Assembly (NCBI GenBank): GCA_016178785.1
Contig: JACOSO010000019.1
Location: 1 to 36,086 of the forward strand
DNA from: Bacteroidota bacterium
GTDB taxonomy: Bacteria > Bacteroidota > Bacteroidia > Cytophagales > Cyclobacteriaceae
Length of the DNA: 36,086 nt
Reading direction: 5' to 3'
The notes beneath the pieces are model-generated. The model ran no database searches and had not been told where the DNA came from. It was given only the letters and a program-made list of their open reading frames with translations. Below are positions 1 through 8,683 of this stretch, one piece after another (position 1 is the first letter of the stretch; the number at the start of each line of letters is the position of its first letter). Position numbers and translations under genes: made by a program.

Positions 1-98
1 AGAAGTTTTTCGAAGAGAGGTGGGATGCAAACCCGAGTTTTCAAGAAAGGGTCAATCGTTTCCAAGAAACAAAAAACCATTTGTTAAATTCGCCATGA
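1..98 (+). CDS. 3' end of an unidentified protein-coding gene (partial)
   Basis: The frame that starts at base 3 is open from the window edge to a TGA at 96-98. It gives 31 residues that are charged and helical in character (KFFEERWDANPSFQERVNRF then QETKNHLLNSP). The other two forward frames also run open for part of this stretch, so the frame was chosen on amino-acid composition alone. The family is not recognised. It lies 76 bases upstream of the DUF1015 gene on the same strand, so it could belong to the same transcription unit. In Bacteroidota, DUF1015 genes often follow serine-biosynthesis genes (general knowledge), but this tail does not let me assign it to one. Confidence 0.4.
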   Translation, partial: KFFEERWDANPSFQERVNRFQETKNHLLNSP

Positions 99-174
99 GC
101 TACAAATCTGTATGAGAAGAAGCTTAACTTAATGGCATTGAATCTTAATTCTGAAATCTTAAAATTTTTCAAAC

Positions 175-1476
175 GTGGCTGAAATCAAACCCATTCGTGC
201 CTGGCGCTACAACAATCAAATAGTTAATGATATCGGTGATGTGACTGCTCCGCTCTTCGATGTTGTTTCAGATAAGCAGCGAACAGCATTGTATCAAAAC
301 CCGCTCAACTCTATTCATCTTTCAGTTCCAAAGCCCCCCGATGCAGCGAATAAGGCCATGAAGCTTTTATCATCATGGAAAAGTGATGAGGTGATTATTC
401 AAGACAAATTGCCCGCTATTTATGTTTACTATCAATATTTCAAATTAGCTGGCGACTCAAAGGAGAAATGCCGTAAAGGTTTTGTTTGTCACATTCGCAC
501 TTATCCATTTGAGGAAAATGTAATTCTTCGTCATGAGAATACTATCCCGCAGTCGGTAAACGATCGCATTGAACTTTTAAAAAAAACCGAATTGCACGTG
601 AGTCCCACACATGGGCTATACACCGATCAAAAATTTGAATTGGAAAAATATATGGACGCGGCCATCACCAATCCAGTTTATGAAGCAGAGGATTACCAGG
701 GTGTGCGTGATGTTCTGGCGATTATACACGATGCAGAGGTGATCAAAAAATTTATTGCGGTATTGCAAGACAAAACCGTAATCCTTGCCGATGGTCATCA
801 TCGCTACGAAAGTTCTTTGGTGCACATGCAAAAATGCGCAGAGACTAATCCCAACCACACAGGCAACGAAGGCTATAATTTCCACTTGATGTACCTGACC
901 AACACCCAAGCTGGCGATCTCAGGATTTTACCAACGCATCGATTAATCAAGAACTTGAAAAACTTCAGTGTAGAAAAAATAATCAGCCAGTTAAGCAATG
1001 ATTTTATCGTTCGCGAAATTGAAGATGCTGATACATTAAACGAAATCATCGTTGGTAAGAAGTGGGCGTTTGGTCTTCTGTTTAAAGACAGGGCCTTCAA
1101 AGTGAAACTCAAACCTGAAGTTTTTTCAACTATGCGCTGGCATTTCCCCGAAGAAGTGAGAGAACTCGACCTCACGGTGATGCACTATTTTATCATCGAG
1201 AAGATTTTGGGAATCCAGGGCAAAGAGCAACGCGCATCTGAAAACATTACCTTCGACAGAAGCTTTAGCGACTGCCTCACAAAAGTGATTAAAGAAGAAG
1301 CCCAGATGGCCATCATCACACAAGAGGTCTCGATTGATGAAGTAAAAAAAGTTTGTCACAGCGGCTCGACTATGCCTCAAAAATCTACCTACTTTTATCC
1401 CAAAGTAATTTGCGGTTTTTTATTCAGCTCAATCAAGGAGAAAGAATTTAAACTCCCGGAATATTCTCCGTTCTAG
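175..1476 (+). CDS. DUF1015 family protein
   Basis: This 433-residue protein belongs to the DUF1015 (COG4198) family, whose biochemical role is not settled. The N-terminus (AEIKPIRAWRYN) is the usual family start, and the conserved motif DGHHRYESSL lies at about residues 206-215. The length is normal for the family. Translation must begin at GTG 175, because the family N-terminus starts right there. There is no signal peptide or membrane segment, so it is expected to be cytoplasmic. DUF1015 genes are often found next to serA/serC in other genomes (general knowledge), which suggests a link to serine metabolism, but nothing in this window confirms that. No terminator is visible after the stop; a short 7-base repeat tract follows at 1543-1570. 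Confidence 0.88.
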   Translation: MAEIKPIRAWRYNNQIVNDIGDVTAPLFDVVSDKQRTALYQNPLNSIHLSVPKPPDAANKAMKLLSSWKSDEVIIQDKLPAIYVYYQYFKLAGDSKEKCRKGFVCHIRTYPFEENVILRHENTIPQSVNDRIELLKKTELHVSPTHGLYTDQKFELEKYMDAAITNPVYEAEDYQGVRDVLAIIHDAEVIKKFIAVLQDKTVILADGHHRYESSLVHMQKCAETNPNHTGNEGYNFHLMYLTNTQAGDLRILPTHRLIKNLKNFSVEKIISQLSNDFIVREIEDADTLNEIIVGKKWAFGLLFKDRAFKVKLKPEVFSTMRWHFPEEVRELDLTVMHYFIIEKILGIQGKEQRASENITFDRSFSDCLTKVIKEEAQMAIITQEVSIDEVKKVCHSGSTMPQKSTYFYPKVICGFLFSSIKEKEFKLPEYSPF

Positions 1477-1523
1477 TTTGCAATAAGGTTATCAATAAAG
1501 GTAGACTTAGGCAATCGCCAGTA

Positions 1524-1570
1524 GGCAGTTTTGGAACCAGATCTGCCGACTGCAATCTGCAGACTGCCAA
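1524..1570. repeat. Degenerate heptamer tandem tract (CTGCNNA)n with flanking dyad
   Basis: Bases 1543-1570 are four head-to-tail heptamers of consensus CTGCNNA. A GGCAGT at 1524-1529 is complementary to ACTGCC at 1563-1568, so the tract can fold back. It lies in the convergent gap between the DUF1015 gene and the CDF gene and has no coding potential. It is one of several 7/8-base-period tracts in gaps of this window. Confidence 0.5.
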
Positions 1571-1604
1571 CCTTGCATTTCGTTTCAAGTAGCCGTGGCC
1601 AATT

Positions 1605-2510
1605 CTAGCATCTTTGCTCACACTCTTTGTCAGAAGGTTTCTCTATTTGAATTGTCGTGTGATCGATATTGAATTTAGTATGGAGCTCCGCATTTATTTT
1701 CGAAAGCTTTAGCGGCTCCATATCAGCCGGAACAACCAAGTGCACTGTAAGCGCTGTTACATTGGTACTCATAGCCCATATATGCAAGTCATGCAAACCT
1801 GCTACTCCCGTGATACTAAGCAGGTATTTTTTAATAGCCTCCATATTTATTCCATTCGGAACTCCATCCAATGAAAGTCTCCAGGAATCTTTTAGGAGTC
1901 TCCAACTTCCAGTCGTAATAATCAGGCCGTTGACTAATGCCACCGTGGCATCGACCCAATACCAGGAAGTATAAAAAATCACAACACCGGAAACCAACAC
2001 ACCCAACGAAACCAACGCATCGGCCGCCATGTGCAGAAACGCCCCTCGCCTATTCAGATCTTTGTCACTGCCTTTGAAGAAAAGCAAAGCAGTAATTCCG
2101 TTTACCACTATACCAGCTAATGCCACCCAGGCGATGGTTTGCCCTTGAATCGGCTGAGGGTTTTCAAATCTCAAAATAGCTTCCCATCCAATCGCGCCAA
2201 CCATCACCAACAACGTAATGGCATTTATCAGAGCAACCAGCACCGTGGTCTTTCCAAATCCATAAGTGAATTCTTTAGTGGCTTTTTTTTGAGCTAATTG
2301 ATTAGCTATAACCACAAGGACAAGGCTCACCACATCGGTTAAATTATGCCCAGCGTCAGTAAGCAGTGAGAGCGAGCCAATCCATAGCCCGGCAACTGCT
2401 TCAATAATGACAAAGGTTACATTCAAAATAATTCCGATAATAAAAATTCGGTTCACGGAATCGGGGCGATGATGATGATGGTGTCCGTTTGAATGTAAAT
2501 GATGTGTCAT
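1605..2510 (-). CDS. Cation diffusion facilitator (CDF) family transporter, CzcD/ZitB type
   Basis: This is a proton-coupled exporter of divalent metal ions (Zn, Co or Cd in related proteins) of the inner membrane. The N-terminus is histidine-rich (MTHHLHSNGHHHHHRPD), which fits metal binding. Transmembrane helices follow, with the two zinc-site HxxxD signatures of the family: DAGHNLTD in helix 2 and HMAADAL in helix 5. A C-terminal cytoplasmic domain ends in an acidic, cysteine-containing tail. I place the start at ATG 2510 (301 residues); an upstream in-frame TTG at 2519 would add three residues. The gene is divergent from the TolC/adaptor/RND efflux operon, so both probably answer to the same metal. 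The 2509-2541 dyad at its start is a likely control site. Confidence 0.93.
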   Translation of the reverse strand: MTHHLHSNGHHHHHRPDSVNRIFIIGIILNVTFVIIEAVAGLWIGSLSLLTDAGHNLTDVVSLVLVVIANQLAQKKATKEFTYGFGKTTVLVALINAITLLVMVGAIGWEAILRFENPQPIQGQTIAWVALAGIVVNGITALLFFKGSDKDLNRRGAFLHMAADALVSLGVLVSGVVIFYTSWYWVDATVALVNGLIITTGSWRLLKDSWRLSLDGVPNGINMEAIKKYLLSITGVAGLHDLHIWAMSTNVTALTVHLVVPADMEPLKLSKINAELHTKFNIDHTTIQIEKPSDKECEQRC

Positions 2511-2541
2511 CCTATCCAAAGTTAACTATCGCTGATAGGAT
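2509..2541 (-). promoter_or_regulatory. Candidate operator/promoter: 8-bp inverted repeat around a -7 box
   Basis: ATCCTATC at 2509-2516 and GATAGGAT at 2534-2541 are perfect inverted copies separated by 17 bases. Between them, on the minus strand, bases 2524-2517 read TAACTTTG, an exact match to the Bacteroidota -7 box TAnnTTTG. No -33 TTG lies at the usual distance. A second, nested dyad (CTATC 2526-2530 with GATAG 2534-2538) competes with the outer one. The site is between the divergent CDF and czc-like genes. Binding by a metal-sensing regulator is an inference, and no regulator gene is in the window. Confidence 0.45.
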
Positions 2542-2657
2542 ACGGAAATATCAAATCAATATAATTGGAGACCAATATCAACTCCTTGATAAAATTCTCG
2601 TAACATTGCGAAATTGGCTGACTTTAAAACGATTATAGATTCATTGTTGCTTTGCTC

Positions 2658-3902
2658 ATGAGGGTTTTATTGGCTCTGATAGTTCTTTCCTACTTCGTCA
2701 TCAGCGCGAATGGCCAAACGATTTATTCCATTCAAGGTGCGCTGGCTTCAGCCCGAACCAACAACCCATTTCTAAAAACCGAAAGCTACAATATCAATAT
2801 TGCACAAAGCGATATCACTACTGCCAAACTACGTCCGAACCCTATTTTAAATAATCAAACGCTGCTTCTCGCAAATTCAAAATACTATCCCTCGGGAACA
2901 GACATTCATAATTCAGTCAATCGTCAGGTTTGGTGGCAGCTTACGCGCCCATTTCAACTCCCTGCTTTGAGGAGATCGAAAATAGAATTTGCAAGCCAAA
3001 ATCTCAATCTCGTTCAGCAAGGTTTTGGCGAAACCATAAGAAGATTTTCATTTGATGCAGCTAACCAATGGCTTGAAACCTGGATCATCGAATCAAGATT
3101 GGACTTGCTTCAGCAAGCATACTCCAATATGGACAGTCTGGTAAAAATCAACAGGGCCCGATTGCGAAATCAAGTGATAACGCAAACTGATCTGATGCGA
3201 ACTCAGCTTTTGCTTGAACAATACAATCTGCAACTCATCAACGCGCGAAAGGATTTTCGGAACGAAATACAAAGACTCAAATTTTTTATCGGCACTACAG
3301 ACAGCATTGATGTAGATATCAGATCTGCCATCGAGACGATATCGATACCGAACAACGTTGATTCGTTGTACAATTTGGCGGTATCAAACCGAAACGACAT
3401 TCAAGCCGCGAAAAGCAATATCTTGGTGGCGGAGAGTAATATCAAATTGCAAAAGGCATTTGTGCTGCCCATACCTGAGCTTGGTGTGATTTGGAACCCA
3501 CAAAATACGGTGCCCTATCTTGGCTTCTTTGGCACACTCAGGCTTCCGATTTTAGATCGCAATCAGGGTGAGCGCGAAAAATCAAAATACTTACAGCAGC
3601 AAGCTGAGTTAAATCTTAAAACCACTCAGTTGCAATTGCGCACCGAGGTGCATGCAGCCTTTCAAGCATTTCAAACCGAAAAAGAAAACCTGAAGAAGTA
3701 CGAAAACATTTTGAATCAATCGCAGACCGTGCTCGACAATGTAAAGTACGCGTACCTAAAAGGTGGCACTACCATCATCGATTTTTTAGACGCACAACGA
3801 AGCTGGTTTGATACCCGGCAGTTGTACCTTAATGAGCTATTGTCATACCATCAAAGTTATATCAGGTTGTTGTTTGTTACGGGCCTCATTAATCAAATGT
3901 AA
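2658..3902 (+). CDS. TolC-family outer-membrane component of a heavy-metal efflux system (CzcC/CusC-like)
   Basis: This protein should form the outer-membrane channel of a tripartite RND metal pump. It has a signal peptide (MRVLLALIVLSYFVISANGQ) followed by long amphipathic helices in two repeats, typical of outer-membrane efflux proteins. The C-terminal motif GGTTIIDFLDAQRSWFDTRQ is the usual repeat-2 helix signature of CzcC-like members. I chose ATG 2658 (414 residues) over an in-frame TTG at 2652 because it begins directly with the signal peptide. The adaptor gene starts 2 bases after its stop, so the two are almost certainly co-transcribed and translationally coupled. The upstream gap holds no convincing -33/-7 pair on this strand. 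Confidence 0.9.
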   Translation: MRVLLALIVLSYFVISANGQTIYSIQGALASARTNNPFLKTESYNINIAQSDITTAKLRPNPILNNQTLLLANSKYYPSGTDIHNSVNRQVWWQLTRPFQLPALRRSKIEFASQNLNLVQQGFGETIRRFSFDAANQWLETWIIESRLDLLQQAYSNMDSLVKINRARLRNQVITQTDLMRTQLLLEQYNLQLINARKDFRNEIQRLKFFIGTTDSIDVDIRSAIETISIPNNVDSLYNLAVSNRNDIQAAKSNILVAESNIKLQKAFVLPIPELGVIWNPQNTVPYLGFFGTLRLPILDRNQGEREKSKYLQQQAELNLKTTQLQLRTEVHAAFQAFQTEKENLKKYENILNQSQTVLDNVKYAYLKGGTTIIDFLDAQRSWFDTRQLYLNELLSYHQSYIRLLFVTGLINQM

Positions 3903-3904
3903 CC

Positions 3905-4906
3905 ATGCAGAAGTTAACGTTTTTACTTACGGTGTTGATTGTCATTGCGTGCAACAAAAAAGAGAATCAAAATCCGATTCAAGTAATAAAACCAAAAGTA
4001 ACAGACAACGGTAGACTGATTCAGTTCTCAGATAAGAAGACAGCCGATTTTTTTACTGCCCAATCCATTGCCTCATCACAATTGTATGCTAACCTCACAG
4101 CACCAGCACGAGTTGTGGCAACGGTAGTACCAAGTGAAGAAAACTCGAATCAGAATTTAGTGCTGTTCGACAATCCCGAACTTACTTCCACTTATACTCA
4201 ATTGCTCCAGCATCTCGCCAATATCAATCAGATTCAAAATGTAACTATCAAGCAACGTAAGATCGAATTGGATCGTGCTAAAGATTTACAACAACATGGC
4301 GCAGCCTCAGGCCGCGAAGTCCTGGAGGCTCAGACCGCTTTGGCACTTGAAGAAACAAACCTGATCAATGAAAAAGCGGCCAACCTGGAGCATGAAGCCA
4401 AATTGAAGTTAGGTGGTTTCGATCCTAATGAATTGCGAAGAGCACAAGCAAAAACGGTTTGGTCGCTTTGTGATTTGCCGGAGAACCAGTTGAGTAAAAT
4501 TAGTGTGGGTAACCTATGCCAGTTGAATTTTAATTCTTTTCCGAATGAAAATTTCAACGGAAGAATTCAAAGCATTGGCGATGTTGTAGATTTCGTTACA
4601 CGCATGGTGAAAGTCAGAATCGTAGTAACCAATCCGAATGGGAAACTAAAAGCAGGGATGTTTGGAACAGCTAAGTTTGGATTGGATCAGGGAAAATTCT
4701 TAGCTGTGCCCAAAGATGCGCTTATCACTGTGATGGGCAAAGACTATGTGTTTGTAAGGAACGGTGAACTGAATTTTGAGCGCAGACTTGTGAGCACAGG
4801 ACAACAAGCCAGCGGCAATGTGATTATCTTCAACGGGATTACAGACCAAGACAAGGTGGTAGTGAAGGGTGCAATGCAATTAAAGGGGCTTTCGTTTGGA
4901 TATTAA
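3905..4906 (+). CDS. RND efflux periplasmic adaptor, lipoprotein (CzcB/CusB-like, HlyD family)
   Basis: This is the membrane-fusion protein that bridges the RND pump and the outer-membrane channel. The N-terminus MQKLTFLLTVLIVIAC ends in a lipobox (VIAC), so it should be a lipidated periplasmic protein. A short helical hairpin at about residues 95-170 (rich in Q, E and A) is followed by a beta-barrel segment (KTVWSLCDLPENQLSKISVG) and a C-terminal membrane-proximal domain (AVPKDALITVMGKDYVFV). At 333 residues it is short for CzcB/CusB proteins; it lacks the extra metal-binding N- or C-terminal domain that many of them carry. It sits between the TolC-like gene (2-base gap) and the DUF190 and pump genes. 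Confidence 0.88.
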   Translation: MQKLTFLLTVLIVIACNKKENQNPIQVIKPKVTDNGRLIQFSDKKTADFFTAQSIASSQLYANLTAPARVVATVVPSEENSNQNLVLFDNPELTSTYTQLLQHLANINQIQNVTIKQRKIELDRAKDLQQHGAASGREVLEAQTALALEETNLINEKAANLEHEAKLKLGGFDPNELRRAQAKTVWSLCDLPENQLSKISVGNLCQLNFNSFPNENFNGRIQSIGDVVDFVTRMVKVRIVVTNPNGKLKAGMFGTAKFGLDQGKFLAVPKDALITVMGKDYVFVRNGELNFERRLVSTGQQASGNVIIFNGITDQDKVVVKGAMQLKGLSFGY

Positions 4907-4969
4907 AATAGTGGGCACGGGGTAGTTAAAAGATGGGCTTGAACCTTACGGCTCAGAAACAAAAAAACA

Positions 4970-4997
4970 TGAACACCTAAACACGTTAACACATGAA
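4970..4997 (+). repeat. Degenerate octamer tandem tract ending at the DUF190 start codon
   Basis: Three and a half units of period 8 (consensus TNAACACN) run from 4970 to 4997 and overlap the ATG of the DUF190 gene at 4993. The tract lies in the 86-base gap that separates the adaptor from DUF190, the only sizeable gap inside this efflux operon. It is non-coding and resembles the other periodic tracts in this window. Confidence 0.45.
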
Positions 4998-5295
4998 GCA
5001 GGCCAGCATTTTTTTCGACAAAGACAAGTACTTTAATGATAAGCCTATGGGAGATTTTCTCATGGAGTTCCTGGTCGATCACAAAGTAATTGGCGCTACT
5101 ATTTTTAGAGGAGAAGCAGGGTTTGGAGAAAGCCAACAGATCAAAAGACCTGGACAATTATTCTCCTTTGATGATCCTCCTATGCTAATCACATTCGTAG
5201 ATGAAGATGCCAAAGTGAATACTGTGCTGACCGAATTACGAAAAAAAATAAAATCGGGATTCATCGTTGTTAATCAGGTAGAGATTTGGAAATAA
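4993..5295 (+). CDS. DUF190 family PII-like protein in the metal efflux operon
   Basis: This 100-residue protein matches the DUF190 family: the start with a hydrophobic strand (ASIFFDKDKYF), the central GATIFRGEAGFG motif and the segment PMLITFVDEDAKVN are typical. DUF190 members have a PII/GlnB-like ferredoxin fold and are cytoplasmic (known for the family). The gene lies between the adaptor and the pump, 6 bases before the pump start, so it is very likely co-translated with the pump. A role as a small ligand- or metal-responsive regulator of pump activity is plausible from the fold and position but has not been shown here. There is no signal peptide. Confidence 0.88.
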   Translation: MKQASIFFDKDKYFNDKPMGDFLMEFLVDHKVIGATIFRGEAGFGESQQIKRPGQLFSFDDPPMLITFVDEDAKVNTVLTELRKKIKSGFIVVNQVEIWK

Positions 5296-5301
5296 AATAA
5301 C

Positions 5302-8300
5302 ATGATCCGCGGGCTTCTCATTTTTTCACTCACCAATCGTTGGATGGTGATTGCCTTTGCAGCGATCATATCCGTTATCGGTATTTGGTGTTTTCGTCAA
5401 TTGAAGATCGAGGCCTACCCCGATATTGCCGACACCAACGTGATCATTATTGCCAAGTATAATGGCCGCGCTGCAGAGGAAGTGGAGTTGCAAGTGACTG
5501 TTCCAATTGAACGTGCGCTGAACAATGTTCCTAAAGTCCTGGACAGAAGAAGTCGCACCATCTTTGGCCTGTCGGTAGTGCAGTTGACTTTTGAAGATGG
5601 TACCAATGATTATTTTGCGCGGCAGCAGGTACTAGAACGATTGCGCACTGCTGAACTTCCTGTCGGAGTAGATCCCGAGTTAGCTCCCCTCACCACAGCA
5701 GTGGGTGAAATTCTACGCTATGTAGTTGATGCTCCACCCACATTCAGCCCAACGCAGATTCGTGACATGCAAGATTGGGTGATCAGACCTTTTCTACTGC
5801 AGGTTCGGGGCATTGCCGACATCGCCACTTTTGGTGGGCCCATTAAGCAATTTCAAATTCTTACCTCGGCTGAGCGGCTGAGAAAATACGGAATCAATCT
5901 GCAAGATGTAATCGCAGCAGTCGAGAGAAATAATCAGAACAGCGGTGGAAATGTAATTGAACGAGGCGGGCAGGGTTTTGCTGTACGCGGTCTTGGTGCA
6001 ATCAAATCCGTGACCGACATAGAAAATATTGTTCTTACTTCAGTGAGAGGTGTTCCTGTTTTCGTTCGCGATATCGCTTCAGTTGAGATTGCACCGCCTC
6101 CACCGTCAGGAATTTTAGGTTATACGTTTAAAGCGGAACAAATCGAAAGCAACAGCGGCACTGAGGGAATCATTTTGTTGCGCAGAGGTGAGAACCCAAG
6201 CGAGGTACTTAAGCTCGTTAAAGACAAGATTGCGTTGATGGAGGAGAACGAGTTGCCCGAGGAAGTAAAAATCAAATTGTTGTATGATCGAAGCTTTTTG
6301 ATTAATCATTCGCTTGAAACAGTAGGTGAAACTTTGTTCGCGGGTGTATCCATTGTTGTAATCATCCTCGTCTTCTTCCTGGGAAGTGTCCGGTCTGCAT
6401 TAGTTGTTGCGCTAACCATTCCATTCGCCCTCTTGTTTGCCTTCATCATGATGAAGGTGGCGGGAATCCCCGCAAATCTCTTGTCATTGGGCGCGATTGA
6501 CTTCGGCATCATTGTAGATGGCGCTTGTATCATGGCAGAGCACCTGATTAGGAAATACAGAAGTGCAACTCCCGAGGAAAAAGAGCAAGGCATTATAAAG
6601 ATTACTTTACTTGCAGCACAGGAAGTTGGCCGCGAAATATTTTTCTCGATCACCATCATTATGCTGGCCTACATGCCCATCCTCACGATGACGCGTGTGG
6701 AAGGGAAGCTCTTTTCTCCGATGGCGCTTACTCTTGCTTTCGCGGTAATCGGCTCGATGGTGTGCGCACTTACACTGATTCCTGTTCTGATATCATTCGC
6801 TTACAAAAAAGCACTTTCAAATTTGGAGAAGCCTGTACCACATCGAAAAAACCCGGTGCTCAATTGGGTTGAAGAAAAATATGAGCAATTCCTGCAAGTG
6901 ATGCTTAATTTTCCGAAGACCGTAGTAATCGTTGCATTCACAGTGGTGATTGGTTTGATTTCCCTTGCCGGAAAACTCGGAACAGAATTTTTGCCGGAGC
7001 TCGATGAAGGATCAATATTTCTTCGATGCTTCATGCCTGCGGGCGTTACCATACAAGAGAATGCTAAGATTGCACCGCAAATCCGGGAGATCATTACAAA
7101 GTATCCACCCATCGATTATGTAATCACGCAAACCGGCCGCAACGATGATGGCACTGACCCTTTCCCTACCAACCGTACTGAAATTTTAGTGGGGCTCAAA
7201 GAGTACAAACTCTGGAGTGATACCATAAAGAAAAAAGATTTAGTGGCACGCATCCAAACCGATCTGCAAAATCATTTTCCGGGCGCATTCTTTTCTACAG
7301 GTCAGCCAATTATTGACCAGGTGATGGAAATCGTGACGGGTAGTGCTGCCGATCTTGCCATCTCTGCTGTGGGCGATGATTTGGAATTCATGCGCACAAA
7401 GGCGGATACCATTGCTGAGATTGTTCGTAATACGCAAGGGGCTGTTGCTGTAAATATTGAACAAGAAGGTGAGCAGGCGCAATTGGCAATCAATATCAAC
7501 CGGGAAAATGCAGCGCGGTTTGGAATAAATGTGAGCGACATTCAGGGAATGATTGAAGCCGCTATTGGCGGAAAAATAATTTCAAAAGTTTACGATGGCA
7601 CCAAGCGTTACGATATTGTTGCACGCTTTTTACCGGAGAGTAGAAACACAGTGGAGGCTATAAAAAATCTACAAGTACCATCTGCAAGCGGTGCATTCAT
7701 ACCGATGAGTCAACTTGCGGATATTAATTATGTGGAGGGCCAGACCAACATTTACAGAATTAATGGAAAAAGAATGGTTACGGTACGCACCAACATCCGT
7801 GGCCGCGACCAAGGTGGGTTTGTGGCTGAGGTGAGTAAAAAAATAGATAAAACAATAAATATCCCGAAAGGATATAAAGTGATTTACGGAGGTCAATATG
7901 AAAATTTAGAACGAGCAGGCAAGCAACTCTCGGTCACAATTCCGCTAACCATCCTGCTGGTTGGTTCATTGCTATTCTCACTCTTTGGCAACACAAAACA
8001 CACTTTAGTCACCATGTCTTGCATCACTTTCGCATTGGGCGGTGGGATTTTTGCTTTGATCCTCCGTGGCTATCACTTCAATGTTTCGGCTGGAGTCGGG
8101 TTTGTTTCAATCTTTGGCATTTCAGTAATGGCAGGGGTACTGCTGGTGTCAGCTATCAAGAGGACTGAAGAAATCCACCGCGGAACACTGAAAGAAATCG
8201 TGATCATTGCCTCGGGCGAACAGCTCCGCGCCATACTTTCAATTTTGGTGGTTGCAATTGTTGGGCTAGTTCCAGCTGCGATTAGTACCGGAATCGGTTC

Positions 8301-8454
8301 CGATGTTCAACGCCCTCTGGCTACGGTGATTATTGGCGGGCTCACAAGCACGTTGATTTTTGCCCCAATTGTAATCCCTCCTTTATTCTACCTTACCGAA
8401 AGAAAACGCTATGAGAAGGAGCAGTCTGCCAATGCCCCAACGATTACGCTGTAA
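5302..8454 (+). CDS. czcA: Heavy-metal efflux RND transporter, CzcA family
   Basis: This 1050-residue inner-membrane pump exports metal ions in exchange for protons and works with the adaptor and TolC-like channel encoded upstream. The N-terminus (helix 1, then IEAYPDIADTNV) and two large periplasmic loops are typical of HME-RND proteins, as is FLPELDEGSIF at the start of the second half. In helix 4 the sequence DFGIIVDGACIMAE places D400, D406 and E413 where CzcA of Cupriavidus has its proton-relay triad D402/D408/E415. This motif marks divalent-cation pumps (Zn, Co, Cd, Ni) rather than CusA-type copper/silver pumps. Full length and intact. The metal itself cannot be read from the sequence; the neighbouring CDF exporter supports Zn/Co/Cd. 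Confidence 0.93.
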   Translation: MIRGLLIFSLTNRWMVIAFAAIISVIGIWCFRQLKIEAYPDIADTNVIIIAKYNGRAAEEVELQVTVPIERALNNVPKVLDRRSRTIFGLSVVQLTFEDGTNDYFARQQVLERLRTAELPVGVDPELAPLTTAVGEILRYVVDAPPTFSPTQIRDMQDWVIRPFLLQVRGIADIATFGGPIKQFQILTSAERLRKYGINLQDVIAAVERNNQNSGGNVIERGGQGFAVRGLGAIKSVTDIENIVLTSVRGVPVFVRDIASVEIAPPPPSGILGYTFKAEQIESNSGTEGIILLRRGENPSEVLKLVKDKIALMEENELPEEVKIKLLYDRSFLINHSLETVGETLFAGVSIVVIILVFFLGSVRSALVVALTIPFALLFAFIMMKVAGIPANLLSLGAIDFGIIVDGACIMAEHLIRKYRSATPEEKEQGIIKITLLAAQEVGREIFFSITIIMLAYMPILTMTRVEGKLFSPMALTLAFAVIGSMVCALTLIPVLISFAYKKALSNLEKPVPHRKNPVLNWVEEKYEQFLQVMLNFPKTVVIVAFTVVIGLISLAGKLGTEFLPELDEGSIFLRCFMPAGVTIQENAKIAPQIREIITKYPPIDYVITQTGRNDDGTDPFPTNRTEILVGLKEYKLWSDTIKKKDLVARIQTDLQNHFPGAFFSTGQPIIDQVMEIVTGSAADLAISAVGDDLEFMRTKADTIAEIVRNTQGAVAVNIEQEGEQAQLAININRENAARFGINVSDIQGMIEAAIGGKIISKVYDGTKRYDIVARFLPESRNTVEAIKNLQVPSASGAFIPMSQLADINYVEGQTNIYRINGKRMVTVRTNIRGRDQGGFVAEVSKKIDKTINIPKGYKVIYGGQYENLERAGKQLSVTIPLTILLVGSLLFSLFGNTKHTLVTMSCITFALGGGIFALILRGYHFNVSAGVGFVSIFGISVMAGVLLVSAIKRTEEIHRGTLKEIVIIASGEQLRAILSILVVAIVGLVPAAISTGIGSDVQRPLATVIIGGLTSTLIFAPIVIPPLFYLTERKRYEKEQSANAPTITL

Positions 8455-8520
8455 TCCAAAATGGCATTTAAAGTAAAGAATAGACAAGTGAAACAGATTT
8501 TTAAGAGGTATTTAACGGCA

Positions 8521-8550
8521 TAAAAAAAGCAGTCACAATCTGTAACTGCT
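8521..8550 (-). terminator. Rho-independent terminator of tRNA-Thr
   Basis: On the minus strand a 10-bp stem (AGCAGTTACA with TGTGACTGCT, one G-U pair) and a 3-base loop (GAT, 8538-8540) are followed directly by a run of seven U residues (8522-8528). It begins 11 bases after the 3' end of the tRNA, so it ends the tRNA transcript. The plus strand has no U-run after the stem. Confidence 0.85.
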
Positions 8551-8560
8551 TGATTTCAAG

Positions 8561-8633
<73 letters not shown>

Positions 8634-8648
8634 TTTAAATTAGAGGTG

Positions 8649-8679
8649 CAAAAATAGCGGAAGTTTGCAGCAATACAAA
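8649..8679 (-). promoter_or_regulatory. Bacteroidota-type promoter of tRNA-Thr
   Basis: On the minus strand TTTG (8679-8676), 19 bases, then TATTTTTG (8656-8649) match exactly the TTTG-N19-TAnnTTTG pattern recognised by the Bacteroidota primary sigma factor. The expected start point is about 8642, giving a leader of some 8 bases before the tRNA. It lies in the 50-base gap after the DUF349 gene. Confidence 0.8.
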
Positions 8680-8683
8680 TCAG

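Noticed and set aside
5302..8454. Reading the RND pump as CusA (copper/silver)
   Set aside because: Helix 4 has DFGIIVDGA with D400, D406 and E413, the motif of divalent-cation CzcA-type pumps, and a CDF exporter lies next to the operon.
8461..8523. Short plus-strand frame of 20 codons after czcA (MAFKVKNRQV...)
   Set aside because: Too short to support, with no conserved feature, and it runs into the tRNA terminator.
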